From assembly GCA_022394755.1 (NCBI GenBank), contig JAGFCA010000005.1, positions 30,313 to 94,312 on the forward strand: 64,000 nucleotides of DNA, given 5' to 3'. The stretch comes from Candidatus Poribacteria bacterium. GTDB lineage: Bacteria > Poribacteria > WGA-4E > WGA-3G. The notes under the pieces are model-generated. The model ran no database searches. It was not told the origin of the DNA and was given only the letters and a program-made list of their open reading frames with translations. A program made the position numbers and the translations under genes. Positions 25,685 through 35,653 of this stretch are shown piece after piece (position 1 is the first letter of the stretch; each line of letters opens with the position of its first letter).

Positions 25685-27658
25685 CTAAAACTTACCAAAG
25701 ACCCGCACAAATATTTCCATATAATTTTGGTCGTTAACATCTCCGATTGCGCGTTGGTCAATGTATCTGGCTCCGATATGGAGAAACATCTGCTTTCGAT
25801 AGGCGACAAAACTCTTTTCCATTTCTGCCAACAATGCTTGACGAACAAAGTCATTATCATCTTTCAATAAATCATTAAACAGGAGTAATTGTCCACCACC
25901 TGTTAGTTTAATAGTCTTCGTAAACTGATAGACTATTTTAAGAATTAACGCTGGTGTCATATCTCGGACATGTGCTTGATCAATTTGACGTAGTCTCAAA
26001 TCCAGTGTGACATCTCTCCCATCAATTTCTCCACTTAATTTTTGGTAGTCAATACGATCTTCTGCCATGCGGAAACCGTTCCGTATGGTATACTTAAACA
26101 TAGGACTGATTTCAAGAGATTTTGAGGGACGGAGTCTGTATAAAGTTTTAAAGATACCCACTTCGTAGTGTTCATTATCATTGTCAAAATCTATATCATA
26201 CTGTATTTTCGCACGTGCTGTCGTAACCATCCGTCTAATTCCCAAATACTCCCATGTAAGTTTAGCAGTGTTGATCAGGTCATTCTGCATCAGAAGTGGG
26301 TCTATTCTGCGTTTTTCGACTTCTGTCCCACCGTCAACATAAAAGAACTGTAAATCATTCGCTTCTAACATTTCTCGAAACTGTGGTTGTCTTCTAAATA
26401 GTTCTTCATCCTGTCTCCTTAAGAAACCTGCATAATACCAAGTCTCATCAGGTATTTCATCTTTCACAAGTTTGAGTTCATTCTCAAGTATAAAGGTAGA
26501 GGAACGAGCAAGCTGTCTTTTGTATACCATGTTACCGTATGCTTTACTTGATCTTGGGATATTACGAAATCTATGGTTTTCTTCTATTTGCATGCCAAGG
26601 TCTAAGTCAATGACGCTCTGTTTATGGTATATCTTCCGATTCAAAAAGAATCGTAACCCTTGTAATCCAACATCAAATTCGTAATTAGGATCTTTATCGT
26701 TTTCCTCTTCGTCTCTTATTCCGTTGTTGTTTTGATCACTTTCGTCAAGAAAATCCTCATCAACATCAAACAGGAGAATATCGTCTTCATAATCAAAAGT
26801 ACCGTTATTGTTTTTATCAAGGTCCCCAGGAATAATTAGGGAAGGTGGGTCAGGAAAAGTATTGTCTGAATATCTATCTTGATCATCATTATCTCCAACT
26901 GAACGAGACGCATCAAAACGGGAACCGACCCGATAAGCTTCTGCTTGTAAAAGGGTATCACCGACAGTTCGAAAAGCTTTGAAGACGGTTGTCATAGCAT
27001 CAAAACGTGAATTCAGGTCTTTATACAAAGCACTTTTTGGGGTTACAGCTATCTCTGCTTTTATTCCATAGTTTGCGAAGTTCGTTTCAAGGTCTATTGC
27101 CCAAACAGGTGTTTCACGGAAATACCAAGAAAAACCAAGTTGCGATTTGCCAAATTTGGTTACCTCACGTAATCCCATTCCTGAACCCTCTATTCGTCTT
27201 CCTTGTCCACTTAACCGGTTCAGAGTTCCCGGCACCATCAGGATAGTCCAATCGGTACGGTTTGAACGGACTTCCCATCGGACACCACTCATATCAATCT
27301 GATCAAAGGTGAATTTCGTGAAGGTTGTTGGAACTTCACCAAGACTCAAGATATTATTTACGTTACCAGCTGTTTCTTCTATAACCAGTACACTATGAAA
27401 ACCACGACGGAATAGACGATCAAAATCAAAATTATCTTGTCTGACACGTTCATCTTCTGTATCTGCCAGAAAGTTACGTCTATTGGTAAAATCGTATTCT
27501 ACACGTCCAGATAGGAAGAGTTTGCCGAAAAGACTGTATACGTCCTCTGCATTGGCATTGAAGAATGGAACACATAATAATAGTATAATGACGGATAATA
27601 GAATAGCTTTAAAAACAGAACGGAGGACTATCAGGACTCTTCGGAAGGTATTTTCCAT
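25685..27658 (-). CDS. probable outer-membrane beta-barrel protein with EF-hand-like acidic insert
   Basis: A 657-residue protein with an N-terminal signal peptide (VFKAILLSVIILLLCVPFFNANA). The mature chain has many alternating hydrophobic/polar strands and ends in an aromatic residue (EIFVRVFGKF), the usual outer-membrane barrel end. An acidic insert at about residues 270-325 contains DLDKNNNGTFDYEDD and DQNNNGIRDEEEND, thrombospondin-3- or EF-hand-like Ca2+ sites that would sit in an extracellular loop or periplasmic turn. I recognise no named family. Its upstream neighbour on the same strand is the Reg_prop lipoprotein gene, about 200 bases away. Confidence 0.65.
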   Translation of the reverse strand: MENTFRRVLIVLRSVFKAILLSVIILLLCVPFFNANAEDVYSLFGKLFLSGRVEYDFTNRRNFLADTEDERVRQDNFDFDRLFRRGFHSVLVIEETAGNVNNILSLGEVPTTFTKFTFDQIDMSGVRWEVRSNRTDWTILMVPGTLNRLSGQGRRIEGSGMGLREVTKFGKSQLGFSWYFRETPVWAIDLETNFANYGIKAEIAVTPKSALYKDLNSRFDAMTTVFKAFRTVGDTLLQAEAYRVGSRFDASRSVGDNDDQDRYSDNTFPDPPSLIIPGDLDKNNNGTFDYEDDILLFDVDEDFLDESDQNNNGIRDEEENDKDPNYEFDVGLQGLRFFLNRKIYHKQSVIDLDLGMQIEENHRFRNIPRSSKAYGNMVYKRQLARSSTFILENELKLVKDEIPDETWYYAGFLRRQDEELFRRQPQFREMLEANDLQFFYVDGGTEVEKRRIDPLLMQNDLINTAKLTWEYLGIRRMVTTARAKIQYDIDFDNDNEHYEVGIFKTLYRLRPSKSLEISPMFKYTIRNGFRMAEDRIDYQKLSGEIDGRDVTLDLRLRQIDQAHVRDMTPALILKIVYQFTKTIKLTGGGQLLLFNDLLKDDNDFVRQALLAEMEKSFVAYRKQMFLHIGARYIDQRAIGDVNDQNYMEIFVRVFGKF

Positions 27659-27790
27659 ATTGAATGTTTTGTTGCTGATGGTAGATATTCTGTATTATGT
27701 ATTGGCGTTAATTTTGTATATTTTCTAATTGATTTCAATCTTAACGTGGGTTTGAAAATTTACTCATTTTTTGTTCGGTAAGGAAACCGG

Positions 27791-27830
27791 TCCTACCGGG
27801 TCTATATATGTGTAGAATTTATGGTGAAAA
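27791..27830. repeat. dispersed intergenic repeat, inverted relative to 8274-8307
   Basis: The reverse complement of this segment reads TTCACCATAAATTCTACACA followed by TATATAGACCCGGT, almost the same as bases 8274-8307. It includes a short CCGGTCCTACCGG palindrome. It lies in the 200-base gap after the Reg_prop gene. Confidence 0.65.
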
Positions 27831-27859
27831 GAATATCACATCGCTATTATAAACTCACA

Positions 27860-30800
27860 TTATCTTAGTATATCTTCAGGACCGTAGGCTTCTGTGAATG
27901 TTGTCCAGATTCCCGATCTTTTATCAAAACGGCTTAATCCTCTATACGTACCGAACCAGACATACGTGTTGTCAATAGACAGTGATAGAATACCGTTATG
28001 TGATAAACCTTCATCTCTGGTGTATGTTTTCCAAGTATCTTCCAACTGATCAAAACGACTTACTCCAGCATTGTATGTGCCGATCCATACATCATTACCA
28101 TCTACCCCAATAGTTGTTATTTTATTACTTATTAGTCCGTTATCAGTATTATAGATACGCCAATCTTCTGCATCTTCATTATACAGTGCAACACCTCGGT
28201 CACTACCGAACCAAACACGAGTTCCATCAATTGCAATACAACTAATTTCGTTACTAACCAGACCATCCTCTTCAGTGATAGTCTTCCAGATATCACGTGC
28301 AATGTCGTATTTACTCACACCTCGACGTGTTCCCACCCAAACATTCTTTTTGCTTGCTGTTATAGTCCATATTTCATCAGTAACCAATGACTCAGCAAAC
28401 TCTTTAGATACTGCAGAGGGTTGAATTTCACTACCAGAAGTATAGGCAATCCAAGCATTCAGGTCGTCAGCAGTACGAGGATATTTTCCAATACCTGAAT
28501 TTGTTCCAACCCAGATATTATTTCCGTCTGTACTTACAGAAGTAACATTATTTGCTGGTAAACCGTGTTCAGTTTTATATTGATCCCATCGGAGTGCGAT
28601 CTTATCAAACCTGTTTGCTCCATCTCTTGTACCTACCCACACATATTGTTCATCAACGACAATAGAACTCACTGCATTATCCGAGAGCATCCCCCGCGAT
28701 TTTGGTCTATGACGGTGCCAATGTCCATCGTGTGTCGCAATTTCTTCGGAACCACCTGTCTGTCTATAATTCTTCCAAGTGCCATATCCTTTATCGTACC
28801 GAGATACACCATTGTCTGTTCCGATCCAGACAAACCTTTCATCAGAATCAACTGTACGTACAGTACGGCCAGATAGGGTTGGTAAAGGAGTGAAAGGTGT
28901 CCATGATTCCTTTTGTTTGTCATAACGGGATAGACCGCGTATCGTTCCCACCCAGACATAATCTTTATCAACTGCCAATCCATATTCACCGACATGATTA
29001 TGTAATAGACCTTCAATATCTTTGAATGCTGACCACGTTCCAGAAGCAAAATGGAATCGTCTGAGACCGTTATTGGGAACGGCTAACCAGAGGTAATCAT
29101 CATCCGCTGCAAGTTCAAGCGTACCCCGTTCAGATTTGATTGTCGTCCACTCTTGATTGAGTTTATCATAACGTGTTACAGCATTATCCCAAGGTCTGTA
29201 CTGAATCCATACATCGTTCTTTGTAGATATAATCCGTTTTATAGTTTTATGTGCAAGTACATCATTAGTTGAAAAGGTGTCCCATTTTTCTGTTTTTTTA
29301 TTATATCGGGATAGTGGACGATTACTATGCCTATCCCATTCCGAACGAGCAACCCAAACAAAATCTTCATCAATTGTAATCCATTCAGCACCCCTGCCAG
29401 CTAACCCATCCTTTGGCCTATAACTTTTCCATTCTTCTGTATCTTCATTATACCGTACCAAAGCATCTCCGGTACCGAACCAAACTTTTGATCCATCAAC
29501 AGCAATCCCTCTGAGTCTTTCTCTTTCATCTCTACGATCCGGTTGTCTGACAATTTTCCATGTACCGGTTTCCTTGTCGTAACGATTCAATTCCTGACCC
29601 GTCATGGCAATTATCCACACTGCCTTTTCGCTAACATCAATCTTATCTAAATCGTCTGAAGCTAATCCGTCCTTCATAGTAAAATGTTGCCATATATCTT
29701 TTACTTTATCGTACCTTAGCACCCCGTAGTCTGATGTGAACCAAACTGCATCATCATCTACATAAGTCCAGCGTAAAACTGTCATTGTCTTTTTCAATGT
29801 AGACTTAAAGATGTCTAAACGTGTGAAACGTTGCCATGTTTTTGATGGACGATGAAACCGTAGAATACCGCCATTTCGAGATGATCGCCAGTTAGAAAAC
29901 CAGATATAATCTCCATCAAACTTAATCTGAGTGACATACGTTTCAAGTAAAGGTTCACGTACTGGACGCGACTGATGTAAAACTTGTTCTCCATTTTGGA
30001 GTTTGTGTTCAATCAGACCGGTATTAGTTCCAATCCAAAGCCTATCTTGCTCACAAATGATATCACGAACATTGTAAATTTTCTCATTAGGTAGCCATTC
30101 ATCTGTGCCAATTGTGTAACTTCCAATTCCTTGGGGTGTACCAATCCAAAGAATACCATTTTGATAATCTATTGCAGTAATATTTAGTGTGGAACTTTTT
30201 CCATCTGTTTTGTTTTTTAACGGTATTGGTTTCCAGTGTTGTGATATATTATCAAATTTTGCCAAACCTGTTTGAGTTCCTGCCCAGATAGTATTTTCTG
30301 CAGATACAAGTACGTTAACATGGAGATTTTCAAGTCCATCGTTAAGACGAGACATGTTCTTATCCGATATTGTATATCGCCATACACCTTCTATCCCTGT
30401 AAACCATACATATTCTTTCTGAATAAAGACAGATAAAATCAGCGGATTCTCTGGAGTATCAGGAAGAGTAAGTTGGGTCCACTGTTTTGTTTCCACATCG
30501 AACATTGCAGGACCAGCATTCGTACCGAGCCAAATTCTATCCGTAATTCCAGCATTATCAGAAGACATTCCTTGTGAAGCAACAGAGGTAACAAAAGCTT
30601 CTCCTTCAGGTGGTCTATAAAAAGTCCATTCTTCACCGAGTTTTTTACAGAAACCTAATCCTCTACCAGTTCCAATCCAAATTGGACCTACACCATTTTG
30701 AGTATTTAAGGTCTTAGTTAATTCCGTTTGTTCTGTTTTGGTTTTCTGGGAGGCTATATCAACTGACATAATGTAAGGAGTAGGGAGTCCATCTTCTTTA

Positions 30801-32083
30801 GAGATTACCTCCCACGCTCTCGTTACTGGTGAATATATTGAGAGTCCAGCAACTGTCGCAACCCAAAGGTTACCGTCTGAATCATGGGTTATGTCTCTTA
30901 CATCATTATCTGCAAGAAAGTCGGCTTGCTTAAAGTTTGTCCATTCACCATTGACTTTATCGAATCGACTTACACCATCTTCTTTACTGGCAAACCAAAC
31001 ATCATTACCTTGTGTTGTAATCCAACTCACATTATTACTTGTAAGACCATCTGCCTTTGTATAATGTACCCATGTATTTACCGGTTTGATGAAACGATGT
31101 ACCCCTGAATTAGCAGTTCCAAACCATACCTGAAATCCATCAGTCCGGATTGAAGTGATGAAATTACTCTTTAGTAGATCTGTTTTGGTATAGGTCTTGA
31201 TAAATGTCTGGTCTACCTGATTATATTGACTTACACCTCTGTGTTGTGTGCCAAACCAAACACTGTCGTCATCCACTGCAATTGTTGCAATTTCATTGTC
31301 AATTAAGCCATCGGATTTGGTATAGTTATTCCATGAATCTGTGTCTCGGTGATAACGACTTACACCACCTCTGCTAAACCTTGGGTCTTCATCCCATCCA
31401 TGCGGATCAGGATTTATCTCTCTATCAGTTCCCACCCACACATATTCGGGTTCAACAGCAATTGTTGTAATTATCCTGCTAACTAAACCATCTTTCCGTG
31501 TCCGAACCGCCCAACTATCAATCCTCTTGTCATAACGATTCAAACCGTTTGATGTGCCGAACCATACATAGTTCCCATCAACTGCAATGGATGATACCTT
31601 ATCACTTGCAAGACCATCAATAGTGCGAAAAGTAGAAAATGTACTTGTTTCAGTGTTGAATCTACTGACACCTTCATTTGTTGCAAACCAAACAGATTTT
31701 CCCTCAATGGCAACAGCATTTACCATATCATTTGCCAAGCCATCCTCCATCGTATAGTGTAGCCATTTATCTTGAGTTCGAATCCAACGTGAGACTCCTT
31801 TCGCTGTTGCAATCCATACATTTTCTGTATCGGCAGCAATACAATTCACCTCATTACTGATAAGTGTCCGTTTAACTGTCCATGTCTTTTTCGGTTTTGC
31901 ATTTGGATTTGATTCACCATACGGAGAATCGGCTTCAGGATCGTGTGTGCCTAACGGACCACATCCAGATATGAAGACAGGTATTACATATAAGCTACAT
32001 ATTAATATTAGGAAATAGACATATTTGTTATCCGTAATAAAGGAGGGCATAATTGTTTTTTGCTTATGCATAGGAATTAACAT
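27860..32083 (-). CDS. very large Reg_prop (two-component-regulator propeller) lipoprotein
   Basis: A 1407-residue protein with a lipobox FISGC at about residues 36-40. The rest is about 29 repeats of the Reg_prop type, VWFGTxxGVSRYDK-xxxxW-xxY-xxDGLxxNxVxxI, spaced about 45 residues, enough for roughly four seven-bladed propellers. In Bacteroides hybrid regulators, two such propellers form the sugar-sensing part in front of a kinase. Here there is no kinase, Y_Y_Y or membrane domain after them, so the protein is a free lipid-anchored propeller array. A binding or sensing role for polysaccharide is inferred. The start at 32083 has no clear ribosome binding site, so a later ATG (32068 or 32050) is possible. 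Confidence 0.88.
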   Translation of the reverse strand: MLIPMHKQKTIMPSFITDNKYVYFLILICSLYVIPVFISGCGPLGTHDPEADSPYGESNPNAKPKKTWTVKRTLISNEVNCIAADTENVWIATAKGVSRWIRTQDKWLHYTMEDGLANDMVNAVAIEGKSVWFATNEGVSRFNTETSTFSTFRTIDGLASDKVSSIAVDGNYVWFGTSNGLNRYDKRIDSWAVRTRKDGLVSRIITTIAVEPEYVWVGTDREINPDPHGWDEDPRFSRGGVSRYHRDTDSWNNYTKSDGLIDNEIATIAVDDDSVWFGTQHRGVSQYNQVDQTFIKTYTKTDLLKSNFITSIRTDGFQVWFGTANSGVHRFIKPVNTWVHYTKADGLTSNNVSWITTQGNDVWFASKEDGVSRFDKVNGEWTNFKQADFLADNDVRDITHDSDGNLWVATVAGLSIYSPVTRAWEVISKEDGLPTPYIMSVDIASQKTKTEQTELTKTLNTQNGVGPIWIGTGRGLGFCKKLGEEWTFYRPPEGEAFVTSVASQGMSSDNAGITDRIWLGTNAGPAMFDVETKQWTQLTLPDTPENPLILSVFIQKEYVWFTGIEGVWRYTISDKNMSRLNDGLENLHVNVLVSAENTIWAGTQTGLAKFDNISQHWKPIPLKNKTDGKSSTLNITAIDYQNGILWIGTPQGIGSYTIGTDEWLPNEKIYNVRDIICEQDRLWIGTNTGLIEHKLQNGEQVLHQSRPVREPLLETYVTQIKFDGDYIWFSNWRSSRNGGILRFHRPSKTWQRFTRLDIFKSTLKKTMTVLRWTYVDDDAVWFTSDYGVLRYDKVKDIWQHFTMKDGLASDDLDKIDVSEKAVWIIAMTGQELNRYDKETGTWKIVRQPDRRDERERLRGIAVDGSKVWFGTGDALVRYNEDTEEWKSYRPKDGLAGRGAEWITIDEDFVWVARSEWDRHSNRPLSRYNKKTEKWDTFSTNDVLAHKTIKRIISTKNDVWIQYRPWDNAVTRYDKLNQEWTTIKSERGTLELAADDDYLWLAVPNNGLRRFHFASGTWSAFKDIEGLLHNHVGEYGLAVDKDYVWVGTIRGLSRYDKQKESWTPFTPLPTLSGRTVRTVDSDERFVWIGTDNGVSRYDKGYGTWKNYRQTGGSEEIATHDGHWHRHRPKSRGMLSDNAVSSIVVDEQYVWVGTRDGANRFDKIALRWDQYKTEHGLPANNVTSVSTDGNNIWVGTNSGIGKYPRTADDLNAWIAYTSGSEIQPSAVSKEFAESLVTDEIWTITASKKNVWVGTRRGVSKYDIARDIWKTITEEDGLVSNEISCIAIDGTRVWFGSDRGVALYNEDAEDWRIYNTDNGLISNKITTIGVDGNDVWIGTYNAGVSRFDQLEDTWKTYTRDEGLSHNGILSLSIDNTYVWFGTYRGLSRFDKRSGIWTTFTEAYGPEDILR

Positions 32084-32132
32084 TCTTTACAACCGTGTTG
32101 AATTCGTCATTGGTGTTATCTATTGGATTATA

Positions 32133-34463
32133 TCACTTATTTCTGGTTATGTTATACTTTATTTTTGCCTCATCTAATCCGATAAATCGGCTGTAGATTG
32201 CTATATTTTTTAATTTGCCTTCCCAACTTCTACCACCACCAACTTCATCACCAAAAAGGAGTACATAATCTTCCCAATTGCTAAAGTCCCCTTGAATACT
32301 ATTTCCAGTATAGACTAATTCACCATCAATATAACAGTATGTATTACCTTCAAAATAACTTACTATTATATGTAAGGGTACACCTGTTTCAATTTTGCCA
32401 AAAGAGAATTCACCACCTAAACCATTTTCACCTGTGCGGGGTGTACGAATACGAACTGTAAGACAGTTGCCATCCTGTCCCAATGTGAAGTTTCGATGTG
32501 TAATGTCCTTGGAAAAAGTAATAATCCTTGCAGGACCAGATTGGTCCAAGTTTTCTGTAGTAATTAAACACTCAAGTGTAAATTGGTTGCTTGCTTGACA
32601 CTCAGTCAGAAGGATTTCATTAACATTCTTTGGTACAATAGTCCCATCTGATACATCCAAATGACCATCCTCTGTAATGAAAGCTCCGTTTAAGAGTTCG
32701 ATTTCATTACTATCCTCAAGTGTGCTGTTCCAGAAAAACACAAGTCCGTCACGTGAACAAGGAAATTCAGTATGAGTCCCTATGTCAGCAGGTGCTGCTG
32801 GTAACACATTTATATTGAGCGCTGTTGTTGATGAAGCACCTTCAGCGTCGGTCACTGTGAGTATCGCAGTGTATTGTCCAAGGTCCTGATAGGTATGCGA
32901 GGGATTTGATTCAGTAGATGTTGTGCCATCACCAAAATCCCAGGTTGAAGTGAAGTTGCCTTCAGCAGAAAAGTTGACTGTAAGAGGAGCACTGCCTTGA
33001 ACAATGTCTGCGTTTGCTTTTGCCTCAGGACGGATTTTTTCACCTTGACCATACGGCGTAAAACGATAAGCAAAATCGGTCTGAGGAGGAGTGAATGTAT
33101 ACTCACCAGGTTGTGCTGTACCGATAGGAAAGACTTTCATGTTCCATGTATCAATAGCATCAATTTTATAGGGTTGATCACCGGTTAGTTCTACTGTGAT
33201 TTCGTGCGGTTCCGTTGTGTAGACGAGATAGTATTCCCCTTCTTTAGCAAGGATATATCGACCAGCATCATCACCAACCGGTTCAAGTGTATCAAAGGAT
33301 GGGGCATCTGCTATGAATTCTTTTAGGAATGCAATTCGGGTTGGACTTTCTCCACGTAAAATACCACCTTTTGCCCACCATAGTAGGTCTTCCGGATGTT
33401 CATAAGTTTCACCATGACCAACATAGCATCCTGAAAGTGTTCCTGACCAAAAACGTTGTACCATTTGATGAGCATTGATGTTTCCCCATCCATGTGGTAT
33501 ATTACCTTCATACTTACATTCATCATAGATTACAGGTTTACCGTATTGGCTACGATAACGTATGCCGTGTTCCATGTTTGATGTTTGAATACTTGTATGT
33601 GTCACCCACGGTTTATTGTGATCGTACCAACCTCTACAGTTATGAATTCCTCGTAAGCGTTGATATGGGTCGTGTTCACGGATTATTTGGAAGAAACGAT
33701 CCCAATCGGATTCTTCCTTTGATGGCATGATGTCGTATTCGTTGGCAAGAGACCACCAGACATTACGGTATGCTGCTAAACGTGAAACGGCATAACGGAT
33801 ATACCGATCATCGCTTTCTGCATCCATGTTTTCAAAATCCCATCTGTCATAAGTATGGAAGAGGATAATATCTGCTTCTATGCCAAGGTATAACAGATCT
33901 TCAACACGTTTTTCAAAATGTTGCCAGAATTCTGGGTTAAATCTACTAAAATCCCAATCTGTTAGGGGTTTGCCTTCAAATGGGTAGTATTCTGGTTCAT
34001 TCTTATTGAATACATAATCTTTCGGGAAAATACACATTCGTAACTTATTGAAGGGAGCATTTTCGAGGGTTTTTAGAGTCTGTTCCTCCATTGTTTCACC
34101 TTGATGTGTCCAGGCATAGCAAGTTGTGCCAAATTGGTGATATGGAGTACCATCTGCATACTGTAAGTAGAAATCTTTATGAATCTGTATTGGACCGTGA
34201 TTGTCCTTTGAAGGTTCAACACATGTGAACTGTCCAGTCCTATTGTTTAATTCCGTAACATTGCTTTTTGTTGTGTATGACCAGTCACCAATTTCGTTAG
34301 GCATAAATCTGATTTTATATATACCGTTACCATCATAGAAACCATGCGGAATGAAAGTGTTTTTACCGTGTTTAAATTCTGCCGTAAATTCTACATCAAC
34401 GAAAGGATTACCGGTATCTGGACCATTAAGTGTGATTTCATAAATCCCCCAACGTTCAATCAT
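32133..34463 (-). CDS. DUF5060/DUF4038 apiosidase-like glycoside hydrolase with PKD and LamG domains
   Basis: A 776-residue protein. I choose the ATG at 34463 because GGGAGAAGGAA lies directly upstream; the frame continues to 34583 and the extra 40 residues hold a hydrophobic stretch without a ribosome binding site. Domains in order: DUF5060 beta-sandwich (residues ~1-90, VDVEFTAEFKHG), a DUF4038/DUF5605 (alpha/beta)8 catalytic-type barrel (~95-430, FGTTCYAWTHQGETMEEQTL, VWWSLANEYDIM with N and E, and YDECKYEGNI with a second E), a PKD domain (~490-570, FDFGDG-like WDFGDGTTSTESNPSHTY) and a LamG-like domain to the end (GRSWEGKLKNIAIYSR). The two glutamates would be acid/base and nucleophile. 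Pectin or plant/algal glycan is a plausible substrate; it is not proven here. Confidence 0.88.
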   Translation of the reverse strand: MIERWGIYEITLNGPDTGNPFVDVEFTAEFKHGKNTFIPHGFYDGNGIYKIRFMPNEIGDWSYTTKSNVTELNNRTGQFTCVEPSKDNHGPIQIHKDFYLQYADGTPYHQFGTTCYAWTHQGETMEEQTLKTLENAPFNKLRMCIFPKDYVFNKNEPEYYPFEGKPLTDWDFSRFNPEFWQHFEKRVEDLLYLGIEADIILFHTYDRWDFENMDAESDDRYIRYAVSRLAAYRNVWWSLANEYDIMPSKEESDWDRFFQIIREHDPYQRLRGIHNCRGWYDHNKPWVTHTSIQTSNMEHGIRYRSQYGKPVIYDECKYEGNIPHGWGNINAHQMVQRFWSGTLSGCYVGHGETYEHPEDLLWWAKGGILRGESPTRIAFLKEFIADAPSFDTLEPVGDDAGRYILAKEGEYYLVYTTEPHEITVELTGDQPYKIDAIDTWNMKVFPIGTAQPGEYTFTPPQTDFAYRFTPYGQGEKIRPEAKANADIVQGSAPLTVNFSAEGNFTSTWDFGDGTTSTESNPSHTYQDLGQYTAILTVTDAEGASSTTALNINVLPAAPADIGTHTEFPCSRDGLVFFWNSTLEDSNEIELLNGAFITEDGHLDVSDGTIVPKNVNEILLTECQASNQFTLECLITTENLDQSGPARIITFSKDITHRNFTLGQDGNCLTVRIRTPRTGENGLGGEFSFGKIETGVPLHIIVSYFEGNTYCYIDGELVYTGNSIQGDFSNWEDYVLLFGDEVGGGRSWEGKLKNIAIYSRFIGLDEAKIKYNITRNK

Positions 34464-34778
34464 TTCCTTCTCCCTGTTCAATGTAATTATAAACATATAA
34501 CCCAATAGATATATGACCAATGGAAAATGCTTTATTACGAATGAGACGTGAGGATATTCATAATGTTTATTGTGACTATACATGAAATAAATGTTAAAAT
34601 AAGTGTGGAGAAGGTAAGTCTGTTCAATTTATAGACATATTTTATAGTCATTTCATACCTTTATTTTATGGATTGAACTAATCGTCAGATCTTATGGTAT
34701 GTTATTCGTATAATTTATTGGCATATATATTGCTCAGATATGTACAAGAGATTACTAATCCAATTTAGAGGAAAGAAC

Positions 34779-35189
34779 ATGAACAGATGTAAATATATGA
34801 TCCTTTTTCTACCATTTTTATTTATAACCGGATGTGCAGCACTTTTTGCAAAACAGGAATACATTCTCATTGACAAACCTATTTCTGAAAAAGCTGTATT
34901 CCACGGAATGATTTATGCCATGCCTGAAATAGCGAATGTTCGAAAGGTTATCTTACAAGGGGAAGGTAAATACTCCAATTTTCAAATACATGTACGAGAT
35001 AAAAGAAAAAGATGGAAACCCTATAAAAAGATTGCTCATGCAATTACGTTTCCACATGAAGTCTTTGTTAGTGCTAAGACTGATGCAATTAAAATCATTA
35101 AGCCAAACACAACGGGTTCAGGACGTATTTGGTCTGTAGAATTCTATACTATCAGAGACCAACCAGAGCAAAAACAGAATATGGAATGA
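34779..35189 (+). CDS. small lipoprotein of unknown function
   Basis: A 136-residue protein. The ATG at 34779 has GAGGAAAG upstream and gives a clean lipobox (FLFITGC); the earlier ATG at 34740 would bury it. The mature part is a single beta-rich domain: VFHGMIYAMPEI, NVRKVILQGEGKYSNFQIHV and GSGRIWSVEFYT resemble the end strands of a discoidin-like jelly roll, but the similarity is weak. It is divergent from the glycosidase gene at 32133-34463 and may be a monocistronic envelope protein. I cannot name the family. Confidence 0.6.
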   Translation: MNRCKYMILFLPFLFITGCAALFAKQEYILIDKPISEKAVFHGMIYAMPEIANVRKVILQGEGKYSNFQIHVRDKRKRWKPYKKIAHAITFPHEVFVSAKTDAIKIIKPNTTGSGRIWSVEFYTIRDQPEQKQNME

Positions 35190-35653
35190 ATTAAATTACA
35201 CAAAACACTACATAATTTAGGTCTTAACCGTATCTCCATTTCAAGTTCCGGCTAATGCCCTTTCAGGATATACACCTGTTGGTGGACTTTATACTAAATT
35301 CAATAAATTATAGTCCTTGATAAAAATTCTATTGGATTGAATCTAATTGCATGTTCCCTACACCGGTAGGTTCGGTTTCTCGGGGAACACCATAAGGTGT
35401 TCATACCGTTGATTAACAGCACCGAAATTGTCAGACTCCGCAAATTCGCGGTTTACACCCAATACCGTTTCGGTTATAAACCACAGTTACCAAGTATTCT
35501 GGTGTTCTCATAAAGCGAATTTCAATTACCTATTATCAAACTCACGTTATACTATTATTCATATAAACCCTACATAATAGGTATGAATCCAGTATGTGAT
35601 ATGGTATTATATTAAATATGATAGTGTTTATGAAAGGAGTTGTCACTTAATAG
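35190..35653. other. intergenic region with dispersed repeats
   Basis: No gene is seen in this 464-base gap. TTCATACCGTTGATT at about 35400 is a copy of the repeat found three times at 50796-50879. The region also has a CGGGGAACACC segment with similar wording near 50841. A ribosome-binding-like GAAAGGAG lies about 14 bases before the 35654 start. Confidence 0.45.
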
